From Candidatus Zipacnadia bacterium (GTDB taxonomy: Bacteria > Armatimonadota > Zipacnadia > JALGUG01): a DNA stretch of 48,666 nt. Positions 26,767-34,674 of this stretch are shown here, piece by piece. The notes beneath the pieces were generated by a model. That model saw only the letters and a program-made list of their open reading frames with translations. It ran no database searches and had not been told where the DNA came from. Location: contig JALGUG010000003.1 of the NCBI GenBank assembly GCA_029820995.1, positions 1-48,666 on the forward strand. Direction: 5' to 3'. Position numbers and translations under genes: made by a program. The first letter of the stretch is position 1. Each line of letters opens with the position of its first letter.

Positions 26767-27419
26767 TCCATCCGCCGTTGACGGGGCTGGAATGCCGCAG
26801 GCCCCGCCCTGCCTCCCCGTTAATTCCAGGCTTTCTCGCTCGCCATACTTGCAGATGTTATTCCTCGGAACGGTAACATGCTGTTTGCGGTCTCCTGAAC
26901 CCTCAGTTCACCGCCCACTATGCTCGCCACAATTCTGTTACACTTCCCTCCAACCTTGCGAACGGCCCGACAGAGACAGCAGCACCAGATGCGCCCCCGG
27001 ACAGGCGTTCTGCCGGGCTTGGGCCGCAAGAGCAGGCACTGAAGACTGGGGCAATGCACGGCTATGCCGCGTTTCTCCGGCCGACAGCGGATCACGCCGC
27101 TGATTGACGGGTCGGCAACGATCTTGTCTCAGACCGGCATGGATGTTGGGAACGACAGGGGATCGGCAAGGCAATTCCGACAAGCCCGGCGAGGACCGCC
27201 TCGACGTCACGTTCCGGCTACGGCATCAGCTTCGGTCTGGCCTACACCGACCGAGCAAGACCCTTGTAAGTCACTCCTCGCGCATGCTGCCCCGTACGAG
27301 CCCGACACTGCCGCTCGCGCCCACAAGCCTGCCTACGAAGCCGCTACTCGTCCGCCCCAGGACCACCCATACTCCGGGCCCTGCGCGGCGGCTCCTCGCA
27401 CTCGCCTGCAGCACCGCAG
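26767..27419. other. 653-bp region without a supportable gene
   Basis: Open frames here on both strands lack ribosome sites and protein-like composition, and are Arg/Pro/Ala/Ser-rich as expected from GC-rich noncoding or shadow frames. I saw no tRNA, riboswitch signature, repeat or convincing promoter. It separates the diguanylate cyclase from the small zinc-ribbon gene upstream of it. Confidence 0.5.
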
Positions 27420-27623
27420 CTACCCCTGCCGCACACCCTTCATCTGTAGCCCAGACAATGCCTGTCGCGCCCGCAAGAGCTCCCGGCGAAAACAGGCGGG
27501 GCAGTACCCGTGGGTAGCTTCCGGCCGGTACCGCGCCGGCTGCCACGTCCCCACCCCGCCGCTCCGGTCACCGGGTACCCAGATACGATGACATACACAA
27601 CACTGTCGCTCGAGTGCCATCAT
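27420..27623 (-). CDS. Small zinc-ribbon-like protein (CxxC ... HGxCPxC)
   Basis: 67 aa if started at ATG 27623, which has GGAG 6 nt upstream; other in-frame ATGs are at 27629 and 27656. It contains CCVCHRIWVPGD, a W about 13 residues further on, and THGYCPACFRREL. The pattern CxxC-x-x(n)-W...HG-x-CPxC is the same as the short metal-binding tail often found at the end of PAS or response-regulator proteins (ICANCKKIRD...SHGICPEC), but here it stands alone. It lies upstream of a sensory diguanylate cyclase in the same orientation. Role unknown. Confidence 0.6.
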   Translation of the reverse strand: MMALERQCCVCHRIWVPGDRSGGVGTWQPARYRPEATHGYCPACFRRELLRARQALSGLQMKGVRQG

Positions 27624-27789
27624 TATCATCTCCGTTGCTGTGTTGTAGGTCGGCATTCGTGTTACAATCCTGGCCTTTGCCACCCTCCGTTGACCTGCGT
27701 GTATGCCACATTCTTTTTTCACTTCACATTTCTTTCTTCAGCGCAATCTTCCTTCCCGGACGGGGAATTCCTTCCCGGCGCACGCTTTT

Positions 27790-28740
27790 TCAGCGTTCCA
27801 GGAGCCCGGCCGGCGCCGCCTTTGTTGTGAGAGCCCAGGGCGCCCAACTGCCGGGCTGGCGACCCATAAAGGCATCAATGCTCGCCTCGACCACCGGGTC
27901 CGGTGGCAGGCTGATGGCCACCTCTTCCCGCCGAAAGCGATACTGCGGCCGGCCGCGTCGGGGCAAGTCCATTTCGAGCACGCCGACCTCCTGCCCCTCG
28001 TAGCAGGTCGGCATTATCGTGGTGCCGTGCACGAGCAGCAACCCGTTGAGTGGAGCTGCGGTGGCATCGCCGGCGATCACGTCAATCATAGATGATACCG
28101 GCTTCGCCGCGGCCAGGCGACGGTCCATTGCAGTGCCCAGCCGGCTGAGCACGATGACGACATCACACTGTTGTCGCAGGGGCTTCAGTTGCTCGGCGAG
28201 CCGGTCGAGCCTGAGGCGCAGCTCCGCGGTCGCTCCAATACAAAGCACACCGATTTTCCGATCGCCGACCTGCTTGATCAGGACGGCCTGCGCTCGGCCT
28301 CGCGTCTGCTCGTTCTCGGGATAACAGAGGACCGGAACGCCGGCCTGCTGCGCAGCCTGGAAGAACCGGTTCCCCACGCTCAGATCGGCCCGAGCCACGC
28401 CGACGGCGTCATAGCCCATGTGCTTCATGGCCGAGAGGGCCACCTTGGCGCGCGCCGGATCGTACGCCACGCTCCCGCTGTCCAGGACAATGACCCGATC
28501 GTGATACCGCTCCCGCAGCCGTTGGATCAATGTGGCCCGCCGGCTGAGCCCGCCGCGCCACACGATGCCTTCCTTGCAGTCGCAGCCAAAGGACTTCGGG
28601 TCCAAGGCGCCCCGCGTGTCCGTAGTGTGCAGGAGCGCGATGACCATGGGCTCCTTGGCGCCGCGGGCGTACCACCAGCCTCCCACCGCACCGCCCAGCA
28701 CAATCCCAATGACTGCCCACAGCACTCGTCTAACCGTCAT
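27790..28740 (-). CDS. Membrane-anchored metallophosphatase-like protein with degenerate metal site
   Basis: 316 aa; an N-terminal signal anchor (VLWAVIGIVLGGAVGGWWYA) places the rest outside the membrane. The fold follows the UshA/5'-nucleotidase N-domain: ALLHTTDTRGALDPKSFGCDC...RGGLSRRATLIQRLRE, VIVLDSG, YDAVGVARADLSVGN. In active enzymes the first motif is D-x-H and the third GNH(D/E); here the His of the first motif is Arg and the GNH is replaced by a VARAD segment, so catalysis is doubtful. No C-terminal nucleotide-binding domain is present. It is the last gene of the long minus-strand run, 39 bp after the phosphodiesterase. Confidence 0.65.
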   Translation of the reverse strand: MTVRRVLWAVIGIVLGGAVGGWWYARGAKEPMVIALLHTTDTRGALDPKSFGCDCKEGIVWRGGLSRRATLIQRLRERYHDRVIVLDSGSVAYDPARAKVALSAMKHMGYDAVGVARADLSVGNRFFQAAQQAGVPVLCYPENEQTRGRAQAVLIKQVGDRKIGVLCIGATAELRLRLDRLAEQLKPLRQQCDVVIVLSRLGTAMDRRLAAAKPVSSMIDVIAGDATAAPLNGLLLVHGTTIMPTCYEGQEVGVLEMDLPRRGRPQYRFRREEVAISLPPDPVVEASIDAFMGRQPGSWAPWALTTKAAPAGLLER

Positions 28741-28779
28741 GCTGTCCTGACTTCCGCCAGGCCGCCCCTGCGGTCGGCT

Positions 28780-29502
28780 CTATGCGCCTGCCAACACACG
28801 CTTCAGCCGGGCTGGATAGTTGGTCAAGATGCCGTCAATGCCCCAGGCAATGTACTGCCTCATGTCCTCGGCGGTATCGGCGTAGAACACGTTCGCGCGC
28901 ATTCCATGGGCCTGAACCGCCCGGCAGAACTCCACGCACATCATGCCCCGTCCCGGCTGCAATACGCGAAAACCGTGTTGCTCCGCTACCGCGATGTACT
29001 CGTTCCCGTCCCCCGTTGGCGGCAGGAGACAGAAGTCCGGCGTGTCGTCGAGAGTCCGGAAGCGTTGCAGGGTTGGCAAATCGTCGTGGACGACCAGCAG
29101 GCGAGTGAGGACGTCGGCTTCGACGGCCGTCCGGTGAACCTGCCGGACGAAGGCGGGCTCCGGCGTTACGGTCTTAAGGTGCATGTTGATCCCGACGGGA
29201 TGCGGGATGACTGCGAAGGCCTCGGCCAGCGTGGGCACCTGCTCCGCGGCGAACCGCTGATCCATCCAGCTCCCGGCATCCAACGCCTTGATCTGGGCCA
29301 GCGTCATCTCCGAGATCGCGCCGGTCCCGTCGGTGCAGCGGTCCACGGTGGCGTCGTGCATGACGACGAGCTCTCGGTCCTGCGTCCACCACACGTCCAG
29401 CTCGATCATGTCCACGCCGATCTCGACGGCGCTCAAGAAGGCCGCAACAGTGTTCTCCGGGCATTCGCCGGAGTTCCCGCGGTGAGCTATGTTCAGTGTC
29501 AT
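28780..29502 (-). CDS. Glycerophosphodiester phosphodiesterase
   Basis: 240 aa, cytoplasmic, GDPD TIM barrel. Hallmarks: IAHRGNSGECPENTVAAF (catalytic His and Glu-Asn), DMIELDVWWTQDRELVVMHDATVDRCTDGTG (metal-binding E-x-D and catalytic His), and GIDGILTNYPARL at the end. It hydrolyses glycerophosphodiesters to glycerol 3-phosphate and an alcohol, or may act on a related lipid headgroup. The ATG at 29502 overlaps the glycosyltransferase stop by 4 bp and has GAGGAG upstream, so it is coupled to the lipid/glycan cluster. Confidence 0.93.
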   Translation of the reverse strand: MTLNIAHRGNSGECPENTVAAFLSAVEIGVDMIELDVWWTQDRELVVMHDATVDRCTDGTGAISEMTLAQIKALDAGSWMDQRFAAEQVPTLAEAFAVIPHPVGINMHLKTVTPEPAFVRQVHRTAVEADVLTRLLVVHDDLPTLQRFRTLDDTPDFCLLPPTGDGNEYIAVAEQHGFRVLQPGRGMMCVEFCRAVQAHGMRANVFYADTAEDMRQYIAWGIDGILTNYPARLKRVLAGA

Positions 29503-30692
29503 GTGAGCTCCTCGGTGGCCTCCCACAGCACCTCGTCGTACACGTTCTCTACCAGGCGGGCCGTGCGCTCGGAGGTGAAGCGAGTCGCTCGTTGGCGGGC
29601 GCGCTCGCCGAGGCGGCGTGCCAGGGCCCGGTCGTCCAGCACCTGATTGATCATCGCCGCCAGAATGCTGGGGTGCCCCGGTGGGGGTATCAGGATACCG
29701 TCATGGCTCGGGTCAATGAGCTCTTTTGGCCCGCCAGCGGCCACGGCGATTACCGGCAGCCCGGCCGCCATCGCTTCCAGCAACGCGCGCCCGAAGGGCT
29801 CCTCCCGCGAGGGCAGCACAAACACGTCCAACGCCCCCAGCAGTCGGGGCACGTCATTACGCCAGCCCAGGAAATGGGTGCGCCGCGCAAGGCCCAAGTC
29901 CTCGGTCAGATCCCGCAGCCACTGGCAGTATCCCTCGTGCTCGCCGAACAGGTCTGCGCCGATTACGAGAAACTCAGCCTCGGCCTGATGCAGCGCCACC
30001 TGCGCACAGGCTCGCAGGAACAATTCCTGGTTTTTCCAAGGCACGAGCTGTCCCACAGTCCCAACCAGCCGCGCGTTCGAAGCCAGTCCCAGCTCTGATC
30101 GAACCCGTGTTCTTTCCTTCTGTCCCGACAGCCGCTGCAAGTCCAGACCATTGTGTATGACCGTAGTGATTTCAGTTGCCGCCGGCAAGCAGTCGGCCAC
30201 CGCATCGGCCACTGCCTGCGAGACCGCAATGATCCGCGTGGCGCGCCCCGCCAGCCGACGGGTCAGCCAGCGGGGCTGACGCAGGTCCCGGGCGTGCCAG
30301 ATCACGGGGCACTCTGCAGGCACATGCCGGCTCAGGTACAGCAGGGCCGTGAGGCTGTTGGCATGTACCAGGTCAATTGCCTCATCGTCAATGATTCGCC
30401 CCAGCCGACAGCCACAGCGCCACAGGGACCAGCTCTGCTGAGCCAACTGCAGCGGGTTGTTCGTGCGCCGCAGGCGGCGCATCGGCACCGGGAGCACGGT
30501 TGCGCCGGCTCTCGCCACCGCGGGGGCCAGAGGCCCGTCCGAGGGAAGGGCTGCCAACGGCTCAATCTTGTCGCGGTCCAGCTTCCGGAGAAGTTCGAGC
30601 AAGCTCTGCTCAGCCCCCGCAAGCTGCCCGACGTGGTTCACGTACAGAACTCGCAGCTTCGCCACCTCAGGCGGCGTCTGCACCATGAGCAT
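29499..30692 (-). CDS. GT4-family glycosyltransferase
   Basis: 397 aa, GT-B fold. The N-domain starts VLYVNHVGQLAGAEQSLLELL with the G-G/A-E loop for binding the acceptor; the C-domain has VGTVGQLVPWKNQELFLRA and the retaining-enzyme motif REEPFGRALLEAMAAGLPVIAVAAGGPKELI (E-x7-E). It transfers a sugar from a nucleotide donor; the donor and acceptor are not predictable. The ATG at 30692 lies inside the preceding hydrolase gene (26-bp overlap); ATG 30686, two codons on, is spaced better from GGGGG. Confidence 0.92.
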   Translation of the reverse strand: MLMVQTPPEVAKLRVLYVNHVGQLAGAEQSLLELLRKLDRDKIEPLAALPSDGPLAPAVARAGATVLPVPMRRLRRTNNPLQLAQQSWSLWRCGCRLGRIIDDEAIDLVHANSLTALLYLSRHVPAECPVIWHARDLRQPRWLTRRLAGRATRIIAVSQAVADAVADCLPAATEITTVIHNGLDLQRLSGQKERTRVRSELGLASNARLVGTVGQLVPWKNQELFLRACAQVALHQAEAEFLVIGADLFGEHEGYCQWLRDLTEDLGLARRTHFLGWRNDVPRLLGALDVFVLPSREEPFGRALLEAMAAGLPVIAVAAGGPKELIDPSHDGILIPPPGHPSILAAMINQVLDDRALARRLGERARQRATRFTSERTARLVENVYDEVLWEATEELT

Positions 30693-31539
30693 CCCCCGGC
30701 TGGGAATAGCGCCTGTTGAGCCACGCCAGCGTCCCGGCGATCACTTCTTGCTCCCAGGCCAGCGAGTAGAAAGCATGATTGGACCCTGACACCACCTGGA
30801 ACTCGGCTGGTATGTCCGCCTCCTCGCACAAGCTGCGATAGTGCGCGATCGAGGGCTCCGCGGAAGGGTCGTTCCCGCCGTAGACAAACAGCATCGCTCC
30901 GCGGAACCTGGTGAAGCGATCGTACCAATCAATACCGAGCTTCACGTTCTCCTCCGGGGTCTCGTACGCGCCACCCTCGAACAGGGCTTTTCTCACCATG
31001 TCCGTGCGCACCGAGCCGGTCAAGATCTTCCGCCAGGTCTCCGGCCTCAGCAGCTTGCGTGCATACTCCTTAAGGTTGTGCCACGTCCGGCTTTCCGGGC
31101 GCTGCCGGCCCTCCTCCAGGGCCACCATCGGCACGGACCAGAGCAGAAGCGAATCGATCACCTCGCGCAGCACGCCGGCGCCAATCGCGACCTCGCCGCC
31201 CGAGCACATTCCCAGCAGCGCCACGCGCTTCACGTCCAGCCACTGCACGAGATTGTCCACGGCGACTTCCGTGTCCGAGATCATGGTGGCCAGATTGGCC
31301 TCGGCGGCCTCGCCCTCGCTGTCCCCTCGGCCTCGGAAGTCGAACCGCAGACAGGCGTACCCCGCGCGACACAAGGTGCGCGCCGCCTTGGTGAACATCT
31401 GGTGGGGCCCGATGCGGTAGCTTCCCCATCCGTGCAGCATAACCACGCCGACCCTGGGTCTCGTGTTGCCCTCCGGTCGGTGTAGGATCCCATAGAGCCT
31501 TTGGCCCTGGTTCTCGAAGGTAACCTGGTCCTCGGTCAT
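30667..31539 (-). CDS. Alpha/beta hydrolase, exosortase-A-associated type 1-like, Cys nucleophile
   Basis: 290 aa. Alpha/beta-hydrolase landmarks: GVVMLHGWGS (oxyanion), LRFDFRGRGDSEGE, nucleophile elbow LLGMCSGGEVA where the nucleophile position of G-x-Nu-x-G is Cys112, then FVYGGNDPSAEP (Asp) and SGSNHAFYS (His). A Cys-Asp-His triad is known from dienelactone hydrolases and from the hydrolase 1 that accompanies exosortase-A/PEP-CTERM loci. It starts 1 bp after the sister hydrolase ends. A thioesterase or acyl-transfer role on ACP-bound product is a reasonable guess. No exosortase is in the window. Confidence 0.85.
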   Translation of the reverse strand: MTEDQVTFENQGQRLYGILHRPEGNTRPRVGVVMLHGWGSYRIGPHQMFTKAARTLCRAGYACLRFDFRGRGDSEGEAAEANLATMISDTEVAVDNLVQWLDVKRVALLGMCSGGEVAIGAGVLREVIDSLLLWSVPMVALEEGRQRPESRTWHNLKEYARKLLRPETWRKILTGSVRTDMVRKALFEGGAYETPEENVKLGIDWYDRFTRFRGAMLFVYGGNDPSAEPSIAHYRSLCEEADIPAEFQVVSGSNHAFYSLAWEQEVIAGTLAWLNRRYSQPGDAHGADAA

Positions 31540-31540
31540 C

Positions 31541-32329
31541 CTAGTTGCATTCTGCGCGAAGTGCTCGCAGCCAGCTCGCCGTTGTTTCCATCACTTCCGT
31601 GGGTTGGACGATGCCGATCATGCTCCAGAACGGCTGCTCCCGCAGTCCGCGCACTTCCGCATTGGGGTACAGCTCGCCCAGCATCGTCGCCTGCCTGGAC
31701 GGCTCCGGTCGCGCCGTGATGCTCAACACCAACGTTGGCCCTCCGTACCGGCGTGGCTGCGCGAGCAGGTCCAGGGCTCGGAGTTGCTCCTGCGTTTCTT
31801 CTCTGAGCAGCAGCCCGTCCAGGTCCGTCTGGCCCTCCTCCAGGGCCGCCTGGGTCGCGACACCCGCCCCTTCGCTCTGCGTGATGCTCTTCTTGATCAG
31901 ACTCCGTCGCAGATTAAGTTGCACGTAGCGCGCTCCGCTGGTGATCGGCTCCCACAAGACCAGACACCGCGTCTCCAGATGCTGCTCCACCACCTCCGCC
32001 GCCAATGTAGCCCCGAGTCTCAGCCCCAAGAGCCCCACATCTTCGACCTCTGCTTCGGCCCGCACGAAGTCCACAGCCGCCTTGATGTCCTGTTTCCAGT
32101 CCTCCAGGTCTCCGACCTCAAAATCGCCCTCGCTGTCACCGTAGCCGCGGTAATCGAACCTGAGCACCCACCAACCGTCTCGCGCCAGCCGGCGAGAAGT
32201 TTCCACCAACGCCCGGTGCGCGCACCGCTTTTCGTCGGCAAACGGGTGACAGATGACGAGGGCGGACCGCCCGCTCCCGGCGTGCAAGATCCCATGCAGG
32301 CGGAAGTCCGCGCTCCGGAACCGGACCAT
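31541..32329 (-). CDS. Alpha/beta hydrolase, exosortase-A-associated type 2-like, no nucleophile
   Basis: 262 aa from ATG 32329 (GGAG 3 nt before); a GTG at 32356 would overlap the ACP gene. The fold is clear: ALVICHPFADEKRCAHRALV, VLRFDYRGYGDSEGDF, and the elbow GLLGLRLGATLAAEV. At the nucleophile position of G-x-Nu-x-G there is Arg104, so the classical triad is lost; G-L-R-L-G is, as I recall, typical of the hydrolase 2 group of exosortase-A loci. It probably forms a pair with the next hydrolase, perhaps as a heterodimer with one active subunit. Confidence 0.82.
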   Translation of the reverse strand: MVRFRSADFRLHGILHAGSGRSALVICHPFADEKRCAHRALVETSRRLARDGWWVLRFDYRGYGDSEGDFEVGDLEDWKQDIKAAVDFVRAEAEVEDVGLLGLRLGATLAAEVVEQHLETRCLVLWEPITSGARYVQLNLRRSLIKKSITQSEGAGVATQAALEEGQTDLDGLLLREETQEQLRALDLLAQPRRYGGPTLVLSITARPEPSRQATMLGELYPNAEVRGLREQPFWSMIGIVQPTEVMETTASWLRALRAECN

Positions 32330-32345
32330 CCGCTCCGGCGGGGCC

Positions 32346-32603
32346 TCAGGACGCACGCTTGGCCTCCACCAACGCAGCAATCGAGTCCACCGTCTGGAAC
32401 GCCTCGATGTCGAAGTCTTCGTCCTCGAAGGACACCCCGTACACTTCCTCCAGTCCCACCACCAGCTCGAAGACGTTGACCGAGTCAATGTTGTAGACTT
32501 CCATTAGGTTCTCGTCATCCTTGATGTCCCCCGGCTCGACCTTCAGGAACAGCCGCTCGACAATCAGTTCCTTCAGTTCCCGTTTCAAATCCTCGCCGCT
32601 CAT
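32346..32603 (-). CDS. Acyl carrier protein
   Basis: 85 aa, acidic, four-helix ACP. The phosphopantetheine site is NIDSVNVFELV with Ser41; GVSFEDEDFD and VDSIAALVEA are further ACP features. The ATG has GAGGAG upstream. It follows a 146-bp gap after the GT2 gene, in which I see no gene or clear promoter, and lies 16 bp before the first hydrolase. As a dedicated ACP inside a gene run with two ketosynthases and a reductase, it is likely the chain carrier of this pathway and not the housekeeping AcpP. Confidence 0.92.
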   Translation of the reverse strand: MSGEDLKRELKELIVERLFLKVEPGDIKDDENLMEVYNIDSVNVFELVVGLEEVYGVSFEDEDFDIEAFQTVDSIAALVEAKRAS

Positions 32604-32749
32604 GCCAACTCCTCGCGCTCGTGCTTACGCCGGCGTGGCCAGGCCCGCTGCCTGGCTGGTGATCGCCCAACGCCGCTGGTGGTAGCATAACCTCCACGGG
32701 CAAGGCAATCGCGCGTAAACGCGCTCCGACACGGGTGATGAAGCGATTT

Positions 32750-33619
32750 CTAGGCCACCATCGGCGGGATGCCGGTCTCTTCGATCGTGCGCATTTGCAG
32801 CTCGCGCCAGCGGGTCGCCTCTTCGGGCGGCCCGTCCTCTTGCTCAAACATGTGCCGCCAGCGCCGCTTGAACTCCAGCCCGTTCTTGATCGTCACGTAG
32901 GGGAAGTTCACGTCGGGCGAACGCGCCCCGGTGGTGTTCTCGAAGTGGTACATCTCCGCCGCGGGCTCATACCAAACCTGGTAGCCGGCCTCCCGCGCCC
33001 GGTAGCAAAAGTCCAGGTCCTCGTACTGCAGTGGATTGTAGATCTCGTCGAGTCCCCCGAGCCTATCATATAGCTCCCGCTTCATCAGCCATACGGCGCT
33101 GGTGAGACACTGCACCTCCCGGGCCTCATTGTACTGCGGCGCGTCGCGCGGTTCTCCCCGACCGACATACTGCACCCGACCGGAACGCGAGATAGCGCAG
33201 CCCGCGCACTCCACGGCGAACGGCTCGAACGGGAACACGAGCTTCGGCCCGACAATGCCGATCCGGGGCTCGCCTTCCAGCCTGGTCCGCAGCGTCGGCA
33301 GCCAGTTCGCGGACCGCACAATCACGTCGTTGTCCAGGAAGGCGATCTGCTCTCCCTGGGCCTGCTCCAGCGCCTGATTGCGCGCCGTCGGCGCCCCGGC
33401 ATTGGTCTCGTTCTGGATCACAGTGAAGCCGATCCCGAGGGTTTCGGCACGCTGACCGATCTGTGCCAGCACCTCGCGCGTGCCGTCCTCCGAGCCATTA
33501 TCCACCACGATGATCTCGCAGGGGCCGGGCTGCGCTCGGGCGTGCGAGTCCAGCAGACTTTGCAGGCACGCCTGCGTGTACGGCCGCTTGTTGTAGCTGA
33601 CGACGATCAGCGTGGTCAT
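32750..33619 (-). CDS. GT2-family glycosyltransferase
   Basis: 289 aa from ATG 33619 (GGAGGGG 8 nt upstream). GT-A fold: TLIVVSYNKRPYTQACLQSLL, IIVVDNGSEDGTREVL, NAGAPTARNQALEQAQGEQIAFLDNDVIV with the metal-binding D96-x-D98, then the acceptor side LYDRLGGLDEIYNPLQYEDLDFCYRAREAGYQ. It resembles rhamnosyltransferase-like members. No TM segments. It is 38 bp after the E1-beta gene. Together with the GT4 enzyme it implies that the product of the cluster is glycosylated with at least two sugars or two kinds of linkage. Confidence 0.92.
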   Translation of the reverse strand: MTTLIVVSYNKRPYTQACLQSLLDSHARAQPGPCEIIVVDNGSEDGTREVLAQIGQRAETLGIGFTVIQNETNAGAPTARNQALEQAQGEQIAFLDNDVIVRSANWLPTLRTRLEGEPRIGIVGPKLVFPFEPFAVECAGCAISRSGRVQYVGRGEPRDAPQYNEAREVQCLTSAVWLMKRELYDRLGGLDEIYNPLQYEDLDFCYRAREAGYQVWYEPAAEMYHFENTTGARSPDVNFPYVTIKNGLEFKRRWRHMFEQEDGPPEEATRWRELQMRTIEETGIPPMVA

Positions 33620-33657
33620 ACGCTTAGCCCCTCCACCCCGAGGTGTGCCCTCCGCTC

Positions 33658-34674
33658 TCAGTAGTTGGTCACAATGTCGGCCGCCGCCCGTCCGATGCGC
33701 TCCCAATCCGGAGTCGCTGCGCGCTCCAGCGGCTCGCTGCATGGCACCGGCACATCCAGCGCTGCAACCCGTCGGATAGGTGCCTGCAGATAGTCAAAAC
33801 AGCGTTCCATGATCTGGGCGCTGATTTCTGCGGCGATACCCCCGGTCCTCCATCCTTCCTCCGCAACGACTGCTCGCCCGCACTTCTCCACCGACCTCTG
33901 CACCGTGGCCATATCTAGCGGGCAGAGCGTCTTGAGGTCAATCACCTCTGCTGCGACATCATGCTCCTCCAGGGCCTCCGCGGCCTTCAATGCCTCCCCG
34001 ACCATCCGCGAGTAGGCCACGATCGCCACGTCCTGCCCTTTCCTCACCACCTCCGCCTGCCCCAGTGGGACTACGTAGTCCCCGTCGGGCACCTCACCTC
34101 GCTTGCCGTACAGCAGCTTGCTCTCGATGAACACCACCGGATCATCGTCCCGGATCGCCGCCTTGAGCAGCCCCTTGGCATCGTGCGCCGTCGCCGGCGC
34201 GGCCACTTTCAGCCCCGGCGTGGCGAAGAAGTACCGCTCCAGGCTCTGGGAGTGCGTGGGGCCGTAGCACCTCCCTGCTCCCGCGGGGCAGCGCACGACC
34301 AGCGGCACACGGGCCTGCTGCCCGTACATATAGCGGAATTTCGCGGCATGGTTGACAAGCTGGTCCATAGCCAGCGTGATGAAGTCCATGAACATGATCT
34401 CCACCACCGGCCGCAGACCGGTCAGCGCGGCGCCCACCGCCACGCCGACAAAGCCGTTCTCCGAGATCGGCGTGTTGCGTACGCGCTCAGGGCCGAACTT
34501 CTCCACGATCCCGGCTGTCACCTTGAAGGCGCCGCCGTACTCGGCGACATCCTCGCCCAGCAAGATGACGTCCGGATCGCGCTCGAGCTCCTCCTCGAGC
34601 GCCTCCCGGATCGCGTGCGAATAGTAGATCTCAGACATTCTATTCGGGTCCGCCCCAGACTTCCGGCCGCTCAT
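33658..34674 (-). CDS. 2-oxoacid dehydrogenase E1 component, beta subunit
   Basis: 338 aa from ATG 34674, which overlaps the E1-alpha stop by 4 bp; ATG 34638 (MSEIYYSHAIREALEEEL) is the family-typical start and equally possible. Pyrimidine-binding domain: LGEDVAEYGGAFKVTAGIVEKFG, TPISENGFVGVAVGAALTGLRPVVEIMFMDF; then HSQSLERYFFATPGLKV and the transketolase C-domain VIDLKTLCPLDMATV...VAEEGWRTGGIAAEI. Best resembles pyruvate or acetoin dehydrogenase E1-beta; the true 2-oxo acid is unknown. No gene for E3 or a normal E2 is nearby. Confidence 0.93.
   Translation of the reverse strand: MSGRKSGADPNRMSEIYYSHAIREALEEELERDPDVILLGEDVAEYGGAFKVTAGIVEKFGPERVRNTPISENGFVGVAVGAALTGLRPVVEIMFMDFITLAMDQLVNHAAKFRYMYGQQARVPLVVRCPAGAGRCYGPTHSQSLERYFFATPGLKVAAPATAHDAKGLLKAAIRDDDPVVFIESKLLYGKRGEVPDGDYVVPLGQAEVVRKGQDVAIVAYSRMVGEALKAAEALEEHDVAAEVIDLKTLCPLDMATVQRSVEKCGRAVVAEEGWRTGGIAAEISAQIMERCFDYLQAPIRRVAALDVPVPCSEPLERAATPDWERIGRAAADIVTNY

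Noticed and set aside
26767-27000. c-di-GMP (GEMM) riboswitch upstream of the diguanylate cyclase
   Set aside because: The conserved GEMM core sequences are not present on the minus strand here.
27064-27591. Plus-strand 175-aa and 137-aa frames
   Set aside because: Arg/Pro/Ala/Ser-rich, no ribosome site, and opposed by the zinc-ribbon gene that has a recognisable motif.
28780-32603. Exosortase/PEP-CTERM locus
   Set aside because: The two hydrolases and ACP resemble that setting, but no exosortase, PEP-CTERM protein or associated ligase is in the window.
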